32,362 nucleotides of DNA from an uncultured Methylococcaceae bacterium (GTDB lineage: Bacteria > Pseudomonadota > Gammaproteobacteria > Methylococcales > Methylomonadaceae). The position numbers were made by a program, and so were the translations under genes. This document shows positions 9,501 through 16,851 of this stretch, piece by piece; position 1 is the stretch's first letter; each line of letters begins with the position of its first letter. The notes beneath the pieces were generated by a model that saw nothing but the letters and a program-made list of their open reading frames with translations, made no database searches and had not been told where the DNA came from. The DNA lies in assembly GCA_903934035.1 (NCBI GenBank), contig CAIZMK010000215.1:1-32362 (forward strand), in the 5' to 3' direction.

Positions 9501-9630
9501 CTGCAGAACTAGACTGATTAGCCACCGAAGCCGACATTGCATTAACCGCTTCACGTACAGCAGATAAAAAATTTCGTAATACGGGATCACTTGTGGCTGG
9601 AACGCTAGGGACTTGACGTTGATCAGCCAT
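6571..9630 (-). CDS. Tail fibre / host-specificity protein (receptor binding)
   Basis: A 1019-residue fibre. Residues about 1-60 form a helical attachment segment. A fibronectin-III-like domain begins TPPAVTGLAVQG (about 64) and continues with SYTEIWR and then SAYAYWVRFVS (about 230). Inserted inside it are two tandem copies of a GTxNWxSIGA-type repeat (about 105-208), known from many tail proteins. Residues about 265-345 (YTITAENLYAIQAWISSADILDAAITNAKISG, split here as seen in J-like fibre stems) lead into two jelly-roll, carbohydrate-binding-module-like domains (about 355-515 and 610-755). Between and after them are repeated VWY/LWFDTD collar segments and TGKPADNAT linkers. The last ~130 residues form a beta-rich tip. 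It binds the host surface at the end of the short tail. The start overlaps the upstream stop (TAATG). Confidence 0.85.
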   Translation of the reverse strand: MADQRQVPSVPATSDPVLRNFLSAVREAVNAMSASVANQSSSAGVTSASISALSTTIAGLLDTSTPPAVTGLAVQGMRVNNFVTWNASTYANLSYTEIWRAPALMNASSMTVGGSYTINVLGTTNWSSIGATAPAITALVNGTKYIITALGTINWTSIGLGSNPVVGATFTYNGTAVSGSGGTVLTANFTLNSTPVTGTGGVVVYAPVLSSAVLVGTSNGHIFVDSVDPGSAYAYWVRFVSNANIDGPFNASTGVIGSTSISNGNGVNGYTITAENLYAIQAWISSADILDAAITNAKISGTIQSDNYNGSTLGWSLDKTGGNLNLNQLTIRDGLGNVVLSSGSNPVLSSSVASAAVVNKPNLVTSPDTWTASGVTVISLATAVNGLAFQLPSGVIGGAAVVGSNSLNLSTSTDYTVSFKAWSAVAGTTLQVDLFPDTLPEFSTVLTTTPTIYSYVFNSTVAGSAGTSLSGMANCFLRFFYGAVSAGITTICDIKLEQSSTRTPWIPNILDTKWANITGTGKPADNATKNLVYNQATAPTSPNEGDVWYVNGILSGYVKGALYIYKTGVWVQTADATASQLAGSGINIANPRYCTFEEPNLPPLVSTAGCTVTLDNSIHYFGSKCLKMVATNTDPYTYLSEGPFNVNIAPNKKWIFSCYVYATVTGSGVMYLYTGTHYALSYVISTANTWTRVSGVIDLSAVSDVACAIRLGGIVSAVGSTTWFDGVMLEVQIGNNTTPSVYQEPVNFLNTYIGALDATKNNIYRAVTAPTGGTYTSGDLWFDTDANPPTFYQWDGTTWAIISNAVTNTNQVVDGAGLGTTSLWTGVSGTGKPADNATVGATIGTNLSGQINSSNISTYIANAAITTAQIGNLAVDTLQIAGNAVTVPLAATSASAIGIPYFSAGNIFSLVIPVLSTTNSTQVLIISGGQISASNAANENNFVTLGLYYDTTFIQPIATVLNTIPTNAHNETGCFCLGGILTVPANTSYTIYLKGYKGSPTSGASALTGIFISAVAVKK

Positions 9631-11240
9631 TAACTCAGCTCCGATATAGCATTTGCAATAGCGACAGAATCAATCGAATTTGATCCACTCAATGTCATGG
9701 TAAATTCTTTAGCTTTATAGCCTGCAGGTAATCTAAACACATTGCTGTTTGGAATAGAGACAGGGCCAAACACGCTAACACCATCTGCAAAAAGTTGCAC
9801 CGTGATAGCCCCACTGGCATAAATGCGCCCGGCAGAAGGACAAATAGGTGTTGGCATCCTAAAAGGCTTACTGGTCCATGTGAAAGTAGATAATGCGCCA
9901 GTTTCCCATGACCAAATAATACCGGTTGAATCTAACAAATACAGTGTATCGGTTGATAAATCATTATAACCACCAACAATCGTAGGAAAACCGCTTAAAG
10001 TAGTAAGTACATGAGGGTTTTTTCGTGTATCAAACATAAAAGCCGTCGTACTTGAAAAACCTATATATATCCCTTCATAAAAGAACCCTAATAAGGTGGT
10101 AGGTGAGTAAGCCTGCCATTGTGTAAGCGTCAAATAATCCAGCGTAGCAACGGTAATATTGCTCTGAGTGATATTAAGCAATCCATCTGGTGAAGCGGCC
10201 ATGACATACCCCCCCATATCCACGCAACTTTTACGATAGGGAACGGATTGTGGGTTATCGATCTTAATGGCGGTTAATGTGGCCGGATCAGTACCGGTCA
10301 CTAAATAGGGGCTGCCTTGCGTAAATACGACAATAGAATCGGTAGTAACTGCCAATGCCGTAATTGCATTAGGGAAAGCTAATTCATTAGCAGGCGTCCA
10401 CGCATGCGGCATGTATTTTTCAGATACACATAATGTATTACCAAAAAAACCAATGAAAAAACCATTTGCGGTGGATTTTAAGCCGATCATTGCCGCATTA
10501 GGCGGAAACCATGACGCAGATGGCATGACTTCACCTAGCTGAGTATCAACCAATGAATCTGCATACGTTAAGGTTCCAATAGGTACATCAGCCACAAATT
10601 CATACGTGGTTGATGTGGTACTTTGTGCCGTGCGATAAATACGTCTAAATGCCCCCGTTCCCAAATTATAATTTGTGAGCGATTCGGTATTAAAAACAAG
10701 ATTAGCTGTTTGTGTTGATGTAATGCTGGCCACTGAAACCGGATTAGCCATGGGCGGGCCTTCTTCACCCATAGGCGACACATAACTAAAAGTATAGTAA
10801 CGCTGATAAGCCGTTCCAGTAGCGGTACCTGTTACACCAATACTTGAAATCATACCATTACCCGGCTGAGTAATGCCTAAACGCATCCCTTGAGCTAATC
10901 CAGTCGCTGACGGCCTGCCAGTCCATGTATATTGAGGATAAGCGGCTTCACCACCGGTGTAATAAATTCGTCCCCATGTATCATTAGGCACAGGACTCAT
11001 CGCAACGTCTACGTTAGCATTAGCCCAATAAAGCCACGCAGGTGATCCATATTTAAAAATACTTTTAGGCGTAAACCCTAATGTTGTTGGCGCTGCAACG
11101 GCTTGTGTTAAACCCTGTAGCGGCCGAATAGAGCCACGATCAACCCGACAATTTTGCGCAACAACCGCCATGGTGTCATTCAATAATGGCGGGTTAACTT
11201 TAGGAGCAATGCCTGAAAAACTGCTTATTTTAAGGCTCAT
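9630..11240 (-). CDS. Tail nozzle-like (beta-propeller) protein
   Basis: A 536-residue beta-rich protein beginning with an IAPKVNPPLLNDTMAVVAQN segment, typical of podovirus proteins that cap the tail tube. In this family the opening stretch is followed by a RGSIRPLQGL motif, seen here around residues 36-45. The middle has repeated propeller-type strands (AITALAVTTDSIVVFTQGSPYLVTG; GGYVMAASPDGLLNIT, each split at its turns). Such proteins form the lower tail, or nozzle, beneath the adaptor ring and above the fibres. The gene lies between the adaptor genes and the fibre as expected. ATGA overlap with the upstream gene shows coupling. Nozzle is the best call; another tail-hub function cannot be excluded. 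Confidence 0.75.
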   Translation of the reverse strand: MSLKISSFSGIAPKVNPPLLNDTMAVVAQNCRVDRGSIRPLQGLTQAVAAPTTLGFTPKSIFKYGSPAWLYWANANVDVAMSPVPNDTWGRIYYTGGEAAYPQYTWTGRPSATGLAQGMRLGITQPGNGMISSIGVTGTATGTAYQRYYTFSYVSPMGEEGPPMANPVSVASITSTQTANLVFNTESLTNYNLGTGAFRRIYRTAQSTTSTTYEFVADVPIGTLTYADSLVDTQLGEVMPSASWFPPNAAMIGLKSTANGFFIGFFGNTLCVSEKYMPHAWTPANELAFPNAITALAVTTDSIVVFTQGSPYLVTGTDPATLTAIKIDNPQSVPYRKSCVDMGGYVMAASPDGLLNITQSNITVATLDYLTLTQWQAYSPTTLLGFFYEGIYIGFSSTTAFMFDTRKNPHVLTTLSGFPTIVGGYNDLSTDTLYLLDSTGIIWSWETGALSTFTWTSKPFRMPTPICPSAGRIYASGAITVQLFADGVSVFGPVSIPNSNVFRLPAGYKAKEFTMTLSGSNSIDSVAIANAISELS

Positions 11241-11905
11241 TTTGTGGGTATGTTGTTATTAGCATTACGATCATTTTCAAGTTTGACAGTCAACATATCG
11301 GCAAACATTTTGTAATGATCTTGGCTACGTTGATAATTACCTGCGCTTTCGGTACCACGACCAAAAGCCCGATACAAAACATAATCCAATAATGTATTTT
11401 GGTAGTAATCGTCTAAGGTTATTTTTGTGCCTACATTGCTATTTTGTATCAGCGTAGGTAATTGGCAATATACAATTTCAATGTAACTAGGTGTGACAGG
11501 CTGGGGAGGCCATACATAAAATGTTTCATTATCATCTTCTGCGTTATACATAGCATGTACAACCACTGCATTAGGTGTATCCAGTGACCAATTAGGTTGA
11601 TAGCGGTCTAAAATTTTACGTTCAATTTGCCTGATAGCATTACCTGACAATAAACCAGTAGATCCCATATTTCTAACAAATTCAATAATACGAATAGAAT
11701 CTGCTGGCGCTTTTTGTTTAGGACCGGCAACTAATTGAATAGCAGTTGTTGAAGTTTTAGAGTTAGGATTTAATAGAGCAATTTCTATTTGTCCGTCATT
11801 TAACCAACCTAATAATTCGCCCGCCGTCCAATAAGTTTGCGACGCATCACCTAATAGTTGTGACGCTTTGTTAATGATAGTGACTGCATCAATGGTAGAG
11901 GCCAT
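11237..11905 (-). CDS. Phage adaptor protein, DUF6682-like, copy 2
   Basis: A 222-residue protein starting MASTIDAVTIINKASQLLGD with W-(T)-A-G-E-L-L-G-W-L-N-D-G-Q. It matches the protein at 11915-12631 throughout: the start, the ELLxWxNDGQxEI motif, the FVRNMG segment, the (F)YVxPPQP segment, and the NxGTKITxxDxYxNxLLDYxLYRAF block near residues 160-185. Members of this family are head-to-tail adaptors between portal and tail tube. The terminal helices carrying YKMF would pack in the ring. Its start is preceded by AAGGA inside a hairpin-like segment at 11906-11930. The presence of two adjacent copies is unusual. Confidence 0.75.
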   Translation of the reverse strand: MASTIDAVTIINKASQLLGDASQTYWTAGELLGWLNDGQIEIALLNPNSKTSTTAIQLVAGPKQKAPADSIRIIEFVRNMGSTGLLSGNAIRQIERKILDRYQPNWSLDTPNAVVVHAMYNAEDDNETFYVWPPQPVTPSYIEIVYCQLPTLIQNSNVGTKITLDDYYQNTLLDYVLYRAFGRGTESAGNYQRSQDHYKMFADMLTVKLENDRNANNNIPTK

Positions 11906-11930
11906 AACTATTCCTTATCGGGTATTAGTT
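11906..11930 (-). promoter_or_regulatory. CGATAAGG hairpin at gene junction
   Basis: The minus strand can fold AACTA...TAGTT plus an inner CC/GG step around the loop CGATAA. The upstream gene's stop codon is in the loop and the AAGGA ribosome site of the next gene is on its 3' side. It shares the GATAAGG core with the array at 16852-17003. The stem is imperfect, so this is tentative. Confidence 0.4.
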
Positions 11931-12631
11931 AGATTAGCCGCTGGATTCCCGCCTTGATTACCATCTGATTGCGATTGACCGCCAATAGAAGAATCAATAG
12001 TGTATTTAACGCCAATGGATTGTGAGAACATTTTGTAATGTGATTGGCTTTTACTGTCTTGATTACCGTATTCAGAGTCTTTAGCAAATGCACGATACAA
12101 AATGTAATCTAATAACGCATTAGCATACATATCCTTAATAGTAATTTTAGTGCCAATATTTAGGTCAGAAATTGCCGTTGGCAATGAAGAATAAATAATT
12201 TCAATGCTACTCATGCCTGATGCAGGTTGTGGCGGATACACATAAAAATCAGCAATATTATCTTCAGGATCATACGCTGCATGCGTCACAGTTGTGCTAG
12301 GGGTTGCCGTCAACCATCCTGCTATAAATGATTCCATATATTTTCGTGTCACTTGCCGAATGCCAAGGCCCGGTGTTGTACCACCTACCCCCATATTTCG
12401 AACAAATGCGTTAATTAATATTGCTCCAGTAGGAGCAGATTGCTTAGCGCCTGCAACTAAAGTAACCGTAGATGTGATTGGATTAGCATTAGGCACTAAA
12501 GCCACAATCTCTAACTGACCATCATTAATCCAATTTAATAATTCAGCCGGCAACCAACGAGTCTGAGACGCATCAGAAAGTAATAATGAAGCCCTATTAG
12601 TAAGCGTTACTGCATCGGTTGTTGAAGCCAT
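11915..12631 (-). CDS. Phage adaptor protein, DUF6682-like, copy 1
   Basis: A 238-residue paralogue of the protein at 11237-11905. It starts MASTTDAVTLTNRASLLLSD and has AELLNWINDGQLEIV near residues 28-42, FVRNMG (about 77-82), a FYVYPPQP strand and NIGTKITIKDMYANALLDY (about 157-175). It differs from its partner mainly by an extra Gln/Asn/Gly-rich tail of some 20 residues. The family is the head-tail connector between portal and tail tube. One of the two copies may form the adaptor ring and the other a second ring or gatekeeper. The AAAGG(A) ribosome site follows a GTGAT-loop hairpin at 12644-12658. Confidence 0.75.
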   Translation of the reverse strand: MASTTDAVTLTNRASLLLSDASQTRWLPAELLNWINDGQLEIVALVPNANPITSTVTLVAGAKQSAPTGAILINAFVRNMGVGGTTPGLGIRQVTRKYMESFIAGWLTATPSTTVTHAAYDPEDNIADFYVYPPQPASGMSSIEIIYSSLPTAISDLNIGTKITIKDMYANALLDYILYRAFAKDSEYGNQDSKSQSHYKMFSQSIGVKYTIDSSIGGQSQSDGNQGGNPAANLTNTR

Positions 12632-12643
12632 AATCTTTCCTTT

Positions 12644-12658
12644 TCGTCATCACGACGA
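12644..12658 (-). promoter_or_regulatory. Mini-hairpin, GTGAT-loop family
   Basis: The minus strand reads TCGTC-GTGAT-GACGA: a 5-bp stem just before the AAAAGGA ribosome site of the adaptor gene starting at 12631. Compared with the copy at 5469-5483 both outer base pairs have changed on both sides. Confidence 0.65.
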
Positions 12659-12661
12659 TAT

Positions 12662-13411
12662 TTAATAGTGTAATTTAACGTGATTAATGCCATCCGCTTG
12701 CGGATGTCTAAAACCGGTACGAAGGTAGCGTTTAGCCTCCATAACGTACTCATCAAATTTAGCTTTGTAATACTGAGCAAGTTCTGGATTGCTCCATTCT
12801 GTACCAGGTGTTATTAATAATAAATATTTAGAACCTGCTACTAAGCCATCAAACCAACGATTACCAAAATCATAATTTAATGACGTGCTTGATCTATTTG
12901 GCATAAGAACCAATGACACCACTAAATAATCTGATCTATCAACGTTATCATCCGGCGTTAAAACAAACGTGTTATTAGATTGCATAGAAAAAAACTTAAT
13001 GTCTTTTTCCGCGGTTGCGGTACGCCATCCGGGGTAATTGATGTCCAGCCATTCTGGGCTTGCACCTTGAATATCTCTGTGATGAATTGAATAACTTTGA
13101 GTTTCTATTAAAGTAGTACCGGCAGGAGGAGTAGGCAAGGTACTGGTTGATCCATCTGAAAAGGTGTAAACGGTATAACTACCATTAAAAACCATAGGCG
13201 ATATAACGCTTTCGATTTGAGTGCCAATAGGCGCAGTTATGGTATAAATTCCGTTGCTATAGCTCAACTCACTACTTGCCACAACATGCCTTAAAGCCAT
13301 CGATTCTTTGCAAAATAACCTGACACCCTCTCTAATAGCTCTTAAGGCCACTGGCACAGGAGCGCCTGGTGCATCAAGAATTACATCATTGAGTAGGTCG
13401 TTATATTGCAT
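12662..13411 (-). CDS. Tail tube/adaptor-like protein (gatekeeper candidate)
   Basis: A 249-residue protein that starts MQYNDLLNDVILDAPGAPVP. Its N-terminal helical part (ALRAIREGVRLFCKESMA, about 22-39) and C-terminal helices (WFDGLVAGSKYLLL; PELAQYYKAKFDEYVMEAKR) enclose a beta-rich middle. This layout, with an AIREAxxxFC-type helix and a long C-terminal helix, is common in podovirus head-tail connector proteins of the T7 gp11/P22 gp4 kind. It is coded two genes before the nozzle. A structural role in the connector is well supported by position; the exact ring is not. Confidence 0.7.
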   Translation of the reverse strand: MQYNDLLNDVILDAPGAPVPVALRAIREGVRLFCKESMALRHVVASSELSYSNGIYTITAPIGTQIESVISPMVFNGSYTVYTFSDGSTSTLPTPPAGTTLIETQSYSIHHRDIQGASPEWLDINYPGWRTATAEKDIKFFSMQSNNTFVLTPDDNVDRSDYLVVSLVLMPNRSSTSLNYDFGNRWFDGLVAGSKYLLLITPGTEWSNPELAQYYKAKFDEYVMEAKRYLRTGFRHPQADGINHVKLHY

Positions 13412-13440
13412 TATTCAGAACCCTTTTTACGACAACTTAA

Positions 13441-13710
13441 TTAATTTAGCGTATCAGTCACGGGTATTTCAGTCTCAGCATCAGCCGCCGCTTTTGCTGT
13501 TTTTCCTGATTTGCTGGTTGCTTTAGGCGCTTCAACAATTTCAAATACATGGCCAAAACCAGAATTTAAAACGTCATCTGCTTGCTCTTCTGTTAATTCA
13601 ACAAACGGGTTTTGTGTATCTGGATAAAGATCAGGGCTAATACTGGCAATGCCTGTAATGGGGTGTGCGCTAATTAACTCTGTTTTTAAACGTAAAGTAA
13701 TATTACTCAT
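13441..13710 (-). CDS. Small hypothetical head protein
   Basis: An 89-residue protein with an ordered N-terminal part (about 1-60, including FVELTEEQADDVLNSGFGHVFEI) and a Lys/Ala/Ser/Thr-rich tail. EEQADD..NSGFG... followed by a basic linker resembles small capsid-adjacent proteins coded between the capsid and connector genes. No enzymatic motif is present. AAGGA lies before the ATG, following the hairpin and T run at 13722-13742. Function unknown. Confidence 0.65.
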   Translation of the reverse strand: MSNITLRLKTELISAHPITGIASISPDLYPDTQNPFVELTEEQADDVLNSGFGHVFEIVEAPKATSKSGKTAKAAADAETEIPVTDTLN

Positions 13711-13721
13711 GATAAATCCTT

Positions 13722-13742
13722 AAAAAATAGCCGTCCTTGGCT
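13722..13742 (-). terminator. Weak hairpin with T6 run
   Basis: The minus strand reads AGCC-AAGGAC-GGCT, then A and TTTTTT. A 4-bp stem is short for a terminator, but the uninterrupted T run fits a weak intrinsic terminator between 13753-14460 and 13441-13710. The loop itself contains AAGGA, a decoy ribosome site. Confidence 0.35.
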
Positions 13743-13752
13743 GTGAATTTTT

Positions 13753-14460
13753 TTACAAGTTACCGACGAACTCGCCTTCAACGCCTACAAAGATGTTTGG
13801 TGTGCCGGTAATAGGTGCGCCAGTAGTGCCAACAGTGATTAATAAAGACAAATAATAGCTGTCTTGTAATGTTGAACGGATTTGACCGCCCACCGCTGAC
13901 TGTCCTCTTGGAACATAAGTTGTACCTTCAAGACCTAGCGGCAATATACATGCTGAGCCATTTTGCGCAGAAGTTACGGTAGGTGAAACGGCAGAGCCCG
14001 CACCAGAAACACCCGGCAAAGCACCTTGACCCGGAACAGAGCCAGATACAGCACCGTTAGCCAATGCAAAGCCAATAGGACGCGTTTGTCCTTGGTCATT
14101 TACATAAGTCGTCAATGGAGTACCGGTTGATACGCCTGTTTGAGTTACGTTATAAATACCACCGGGACCTGATTGGTTATAAAGAGAAACTTCTTGTTTA
14201 CGTAATGCAAACACCGCCGTTGAACTCGCATTAGCAATCGCGGCATCCCACGCCCATTTAATATTATTTAATCGAGCACCGGCAGGAATTAAAAACAATG
14301 GAATTTCTACTAAATCACCAGCAGTAACAGTCAAACCGCCTACCGTAGCAGGAATGGCTTGTACCGAATGAACACCTGACCAAACTGCTTCAGTACCTTC
14401 TGGACCATTAAAGGGTAGCTTAGTAATATCATTACCGAGCTGATAAAAATATTGAGTCAT
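13753..14460 (-). CDS. Putative head decoration / minor capsid protein
   Basis: A 235-residue protein, low in charge and rich in Gly, Ala, Thr and Val. Residues about 48-70 (LVEIPLFLIPAGARLNNIKW) lead into strands through about residue 100. A Gly/Ser/Pro-rich stretch (about 130-165) and a C-terminal strand pair ending GVEGEFVGNL follow. It lies immediately downstream of the major capsid gene beyond a terminator-like hairpin, the usual place for a decoration or head-fibre protein. The protein at 22220-22861 has a similar bulk composition and similar strand segments; homology is possible but not proven. AAGGAAAT before the ATG supports the start. Confidence 0.65.
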   Translation of the reverse strand: MTQYFYQLGNDITKLPFNGPEGTEAVWSGVHSVQAIPATVGGLTVTAGDLVEIPLFLIPAGARLNNIKWAWDAAIANASSTAVFALRKQEVSLYNQSGPGGIYNVTQTGVSTGTPLTTYVNDQGQTRPIGFALANGAVSGSVPGQGALPGVSGAGSAVSPTVTSAQNGSACILPLGLEGTTYVPRGQSAVGGQIRSTLQDSYYLSLLITVGTTGAPITGTPNIFVGVEGEFVGNL

Positions 14461-14481
14461 TTCATTTCCTTAGAATAGGTT

Positions 14482-14508
14482 AAGAAAGCCCCCCGCTACG
14501 CAGAGGGC
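14482..14508 (-). terminator. Intrinsic terminator after major capsid gene
   Basis: Seven bases after the capsid stop the minus strand has a G/C-rich inverted repeat (GCCCTC paired with GGGGGGC, one G-T pair) followed by TTTCTT. The T run is interrupted, so partial termination (attenuation) after the most abundant late mRNA is more likely than full stop. Confidence 0.55.
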
Positions 14509-14515
14509 CGTCTGT

Positions 14516-15826
14516 TTAGTATTTGCCCGCAGACGCCGTCACAATACTGTTAAACTCGGTAGTACCTACAGCCGGTGCATACGAGTCAATAACCGCAACA
14601 CCATGATCAGTAATTTGACCATTGATAGTGAAACGTGTTTTTGCGGTGCCTTCGGTCATAGCTAATGAAATTTCTACCGCAGACTTGTGATCCACCAACT
14701 CTTCATTCCAAGCAAAGATATTAGATCCTTGTGAGCCTTCTTTGCCATAAGCTTTTATCAGAGCTTGCGCACCGATAATAAAGGCACGATCCACACTAAA
14801 ACCAGAAGTAGTAGAAGGAACAGTTACTGCGGATTCAGCTGTACTGGTAGCGTTGTTTTCCATCATGGTTGAACCACCGGGAAAACGAATCGCATAACGA
14901 GACAATTTCTTAACCAAGATGCCGTTCCACATGATTGAATCACCCATAAATAATGGATGGCGTTTAGTACCGTCAAAACGTTTAATGGCAGTGCTTAAAG
15001 CTGATTGCCACAATGCGCCAGATACCTTTTTCAAGATAGCCCATTGACGTTCAGTTACGAACATGACGTATAAAGGCTCATTCCACTCATATTCATCATC
15101 TTTCAATTTGATGTTTTGTAATGGCACGTTTGATTCAAACAATAATGAACCGATGGCATCGATCTCAGACAGTGTTAAAGCACCCGCATTAGTCATACCT
15201 GCAATGCTAGTAGGTGGTGTCACACCAGTACCCGTATACATTGCAAAGAAACGACGGTTATACGTTGGCGCTTGTACTGTATTCACCACGATTTCTGAAA
15301 AATCAGGATCAGTTGAAACAGGTACTACCCAATCCGCAGTCGCCTGATAACCACGCGCACCGGCTAATTGAATCAAACAACGTTGATCTTCTAAACGACC
15401 TGCCCACCCTTCAAGACCTGCTTGAATGATAGTACGCAAGTTATGAACCGTACGTTGTTGCGTCATTTTGCCGCCTGTATCGGCCATACCACGTGAACGG
15501 TTAATGTAGATATCAGCGCTTGACGTCGTCGCAGTCATCCCTTTACCTTCAATACGTTTATCGCCCATGACAGGTTTACCGCTGAAGATATTGAATAAAT
15601 CCACACTCACTCTATCGCCTGATTTAGATGTTAAATCCATAATCTTAACGATAGGCATATCCGGGCTAGACTGACCTTTTAATTTACTTGCCGCGTCGCC
15701 AATTTTAGGGGCTTCACCTGAAAGTAAATTCATAAAACTTTTTTGTTGCTGTACACCAGCAAAGACGGCCGCGCCATAGACTTTTGCGTCTAAAGCACTG
15801 CCGACGTTAACTTGATAACCTGACAT
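14516..15826 (-). CDS. Major capsid protein, N4-gp56 family
   Basis: A 436-residue HK97-fold major head protein of the N4 gp56 family. Recognisable features are the N-terminal LDAKVYGAAVFAGVQQQKSF helix and the DLTSKSGDRVSVDLFNIFSGKP(V)-type segment (about 65-90, read in two parts). It also has KGMTATTSSADIYINRSRG, TVHNLRTIIQAGLEGWAGR (about 127-145), a MFVTERQW strand (about 254-261) and the AFIIGAQALIKAYGKEG segment near residue 350. It forms the icosahedral shell. It is coded right after the scaffold gene and has an AAGGA ribosome site preceded by a GTGAT-loop hairpin. A terminator-like element follows it. No maturation protease was seen next to it. Confidence 0.92.
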   Translation of the reverse strand: MSGYQVNVGSALDAKVYGAAVFAGVQQQKSFMNLLSGEAPKIGDAASKLKGQSSPDMPIVKIMDLTSKSGDRVSVDLFNIFSGKPVMGDKRIEGKGMTATTSSADIYINRSRGMADTGGKMTQQRTVHNLRTIIQAGLEGWAGRLEDQRCLIQLAGARGYQATADWVVPVSTDPDFSEIVVNTVQAPTYNRRFFAMYTGTGVTPPTSIAGMTNAGALTLSEIDAIGSLLFESNVPLQNIKLKDDEYEWNEPLYVMFVTERQWAILKKVSGALWQSALSTAIKRFDGTKRHPLFMGDSIMWNGILVKKLSRYAIRFPGGSTMMENNATSTAESAVTVPSTTSGFSVDRAFIIGAQALIKAYGKEGSQGSNIFAWNEELVDHKSAVEISLAMTEGTAKTRFTINGQITDHGVAVIDSYAPAVGTTEFNSIVTASAGKY

Positions 15827-15838
15827 GTCTGCTTCCTT

Positions 15839-15853
15839 TCGTCATCACGACGA
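15839..15853 (-). promoter_or_regulatory. Mini-hairpin, GTGAT-loop family, before capsid gene
   Basis: The minus strand reads TCGTC-GTGAT-GACGA, identical in stem and loop to the copy at 12644-12658. It sits directly before the AAAGGAAG ribosome site of the capsid gene. Confidence 0.65.
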
Positions 15854-15883
15854 TAGTTTTGTTAGCTGATCTTTGGTAATCCG

Positions 15884-15898
15884 TTGTCATCACGACAA
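15884..15898 (-). promoter_or_regulatory. Mini-hairpin, GTGAT-loop family, after scaffold gene
   Basis: The minus strand reads TTGTC-GTGAT-GACAA. The stem differs from the copy 45 bases away by paired substitutions (C-G to T-A), keeping the loop. It lies 12-26 bases after the scaffold stop, and no start codon follows it directly. Confidence 0.6.
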
Positions 15899-15909
15899 TG
15901 GCATTAATA

Positions 15910-16833
15910 TTACATTCGAGCAATGAATTCAGCTCGCTGGTCTGCAGTCATGCTCATAAAATTGTTAATGAGTGCGGCTTGACTCATATCCTCGGCTCTA
16001 TCTCTTAAAGACGACTCGGCTGGAATGCCAGCGCCAAGATCCGATAGACTATTAATCGGTGGCTTTTCAACAGGTTTTGCGGTTGCCAAGGTAGGTTTAA
16101 CCGGTTCTGCTGCTGGTGTTGCCACCGTCTTAACAGGGCTGCCATAGATTGCAACCATTGCCGAAGCAACCTTTACAAACTGTTCTGCCTGAGTAAGATT
16201 TGCAAATTCAGGGTCATTAGTGCGCAAGTCAGTGTCCATTTGTACGGCTCTCGCCCACTTCACAGGATCATTGCGTTGCCAGTGACTCAACTCGGGGTTG
16301 TTGTCGATGTTTTCTTGAACCGTTTGAGCAATTTTGGCCCCTTCTTCTGCGATACGTTGCGCTTCTCTATCTTCGAGCGTTCTAAGCCGATTCTGATTAG
16401 CCACTAAAGCGTCTTGTTGGGACTTTAATATCTCGTACTGATCTGGGAAGTATTCTTTTAAATCAGCTAGCTGTTCTTCGGTCATTGCCGAAAATGCAGT
16501 TGATTGTGCCGCTTGAGGTGATTTTAATCTTTCAATTTCATCACGTAACTCTTGCGCTTCCCGTTTGGCGGCCTGCTCTTGTTCTCTCGCTTTGGTTAAC
16601 GCATCATAAGGAATGACGTGTTTTCCATCTTTTGAGAGAATTCCTTCAGGTGTTGCCTCATCGTTAACCTCTGCATCGATTGGGTCAGTTGCTACCCCGT
16701 CTGTCATCTCGACAGTCGTTTCAACTTGTTTATCTGCTGCTTCATTCGCCTGTAATTCTGCATGTAATTTCAACAGGATTTCAGGGTCATCCGGTAATTC
16801 ACCACTATCTCTGTACTGCTCTATCAAACTCAT
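15910..16833 (-). CDS. Head scaffolding protein
   Basis: 307 residues from the ATG at 16833. An upstream in-frame ATG at 16851 lies inside a hairpin, whereas GGGAGA is seven bases before 16833, so the shorter start is preferred. The protein is acidic and almost wholly helical. Residues about 80-110 (AREQEQAAKREAQELRDE) and 140-185 are strong coiled coil, a Pro/Ala/Val/Lys linker follows (about 235-260), and the C-terminus is helical with basic residues, ending EFIARM. This layout, with a basic C-terminal helix to touch the coat, is that of podovirus scaffolds. It directly precedes the capsid gene. The assembly chaperone is expected to leave the head during maturation. Confidence 0.8.
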   Translation of the reverse strand: MSLIEQYRDSGELPDDPEILLKLHAELQANEAADKQVETTVEMTDGVATDPIDAEVNDEATPEGILSKDGKHVIPYDALTKAREQEQAAKREAQELRDEIERLKSPQAAQSTAFSAMTEEQLADLKEYFPDQYEILKSQQDALVANQNRLRTLEDREAQRIAEEGAKIAQTVQENIDNNPELSHWQRNDPVKWARAVQMDTDLRTNDPEFANLTQAEQFVKVASAMVAIYGSPVKTVATPAAEPVKPTLATAKPVEKPPINSLSDLGAGIPAESSLRDRAEDMSQAALINNFMSMTADQRAEFIARM

Positions 16834-16837
16834 CTTA

Positions 16838-16851
16838 ATGTCTCCCGACAT
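16838..16851 (-). promoter_or_regulatory. SD-bearing mini-hairpin, GGGA-loop family
   Basis: The minus strand reads ATGTC-GGGA-GACAT with a perfect stem, the same as 2472-2485. It holds the GGGAGA ribosome site of the scaffold gene and an upstream ATG that would be masked in the stem. Confidence 0.65.
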
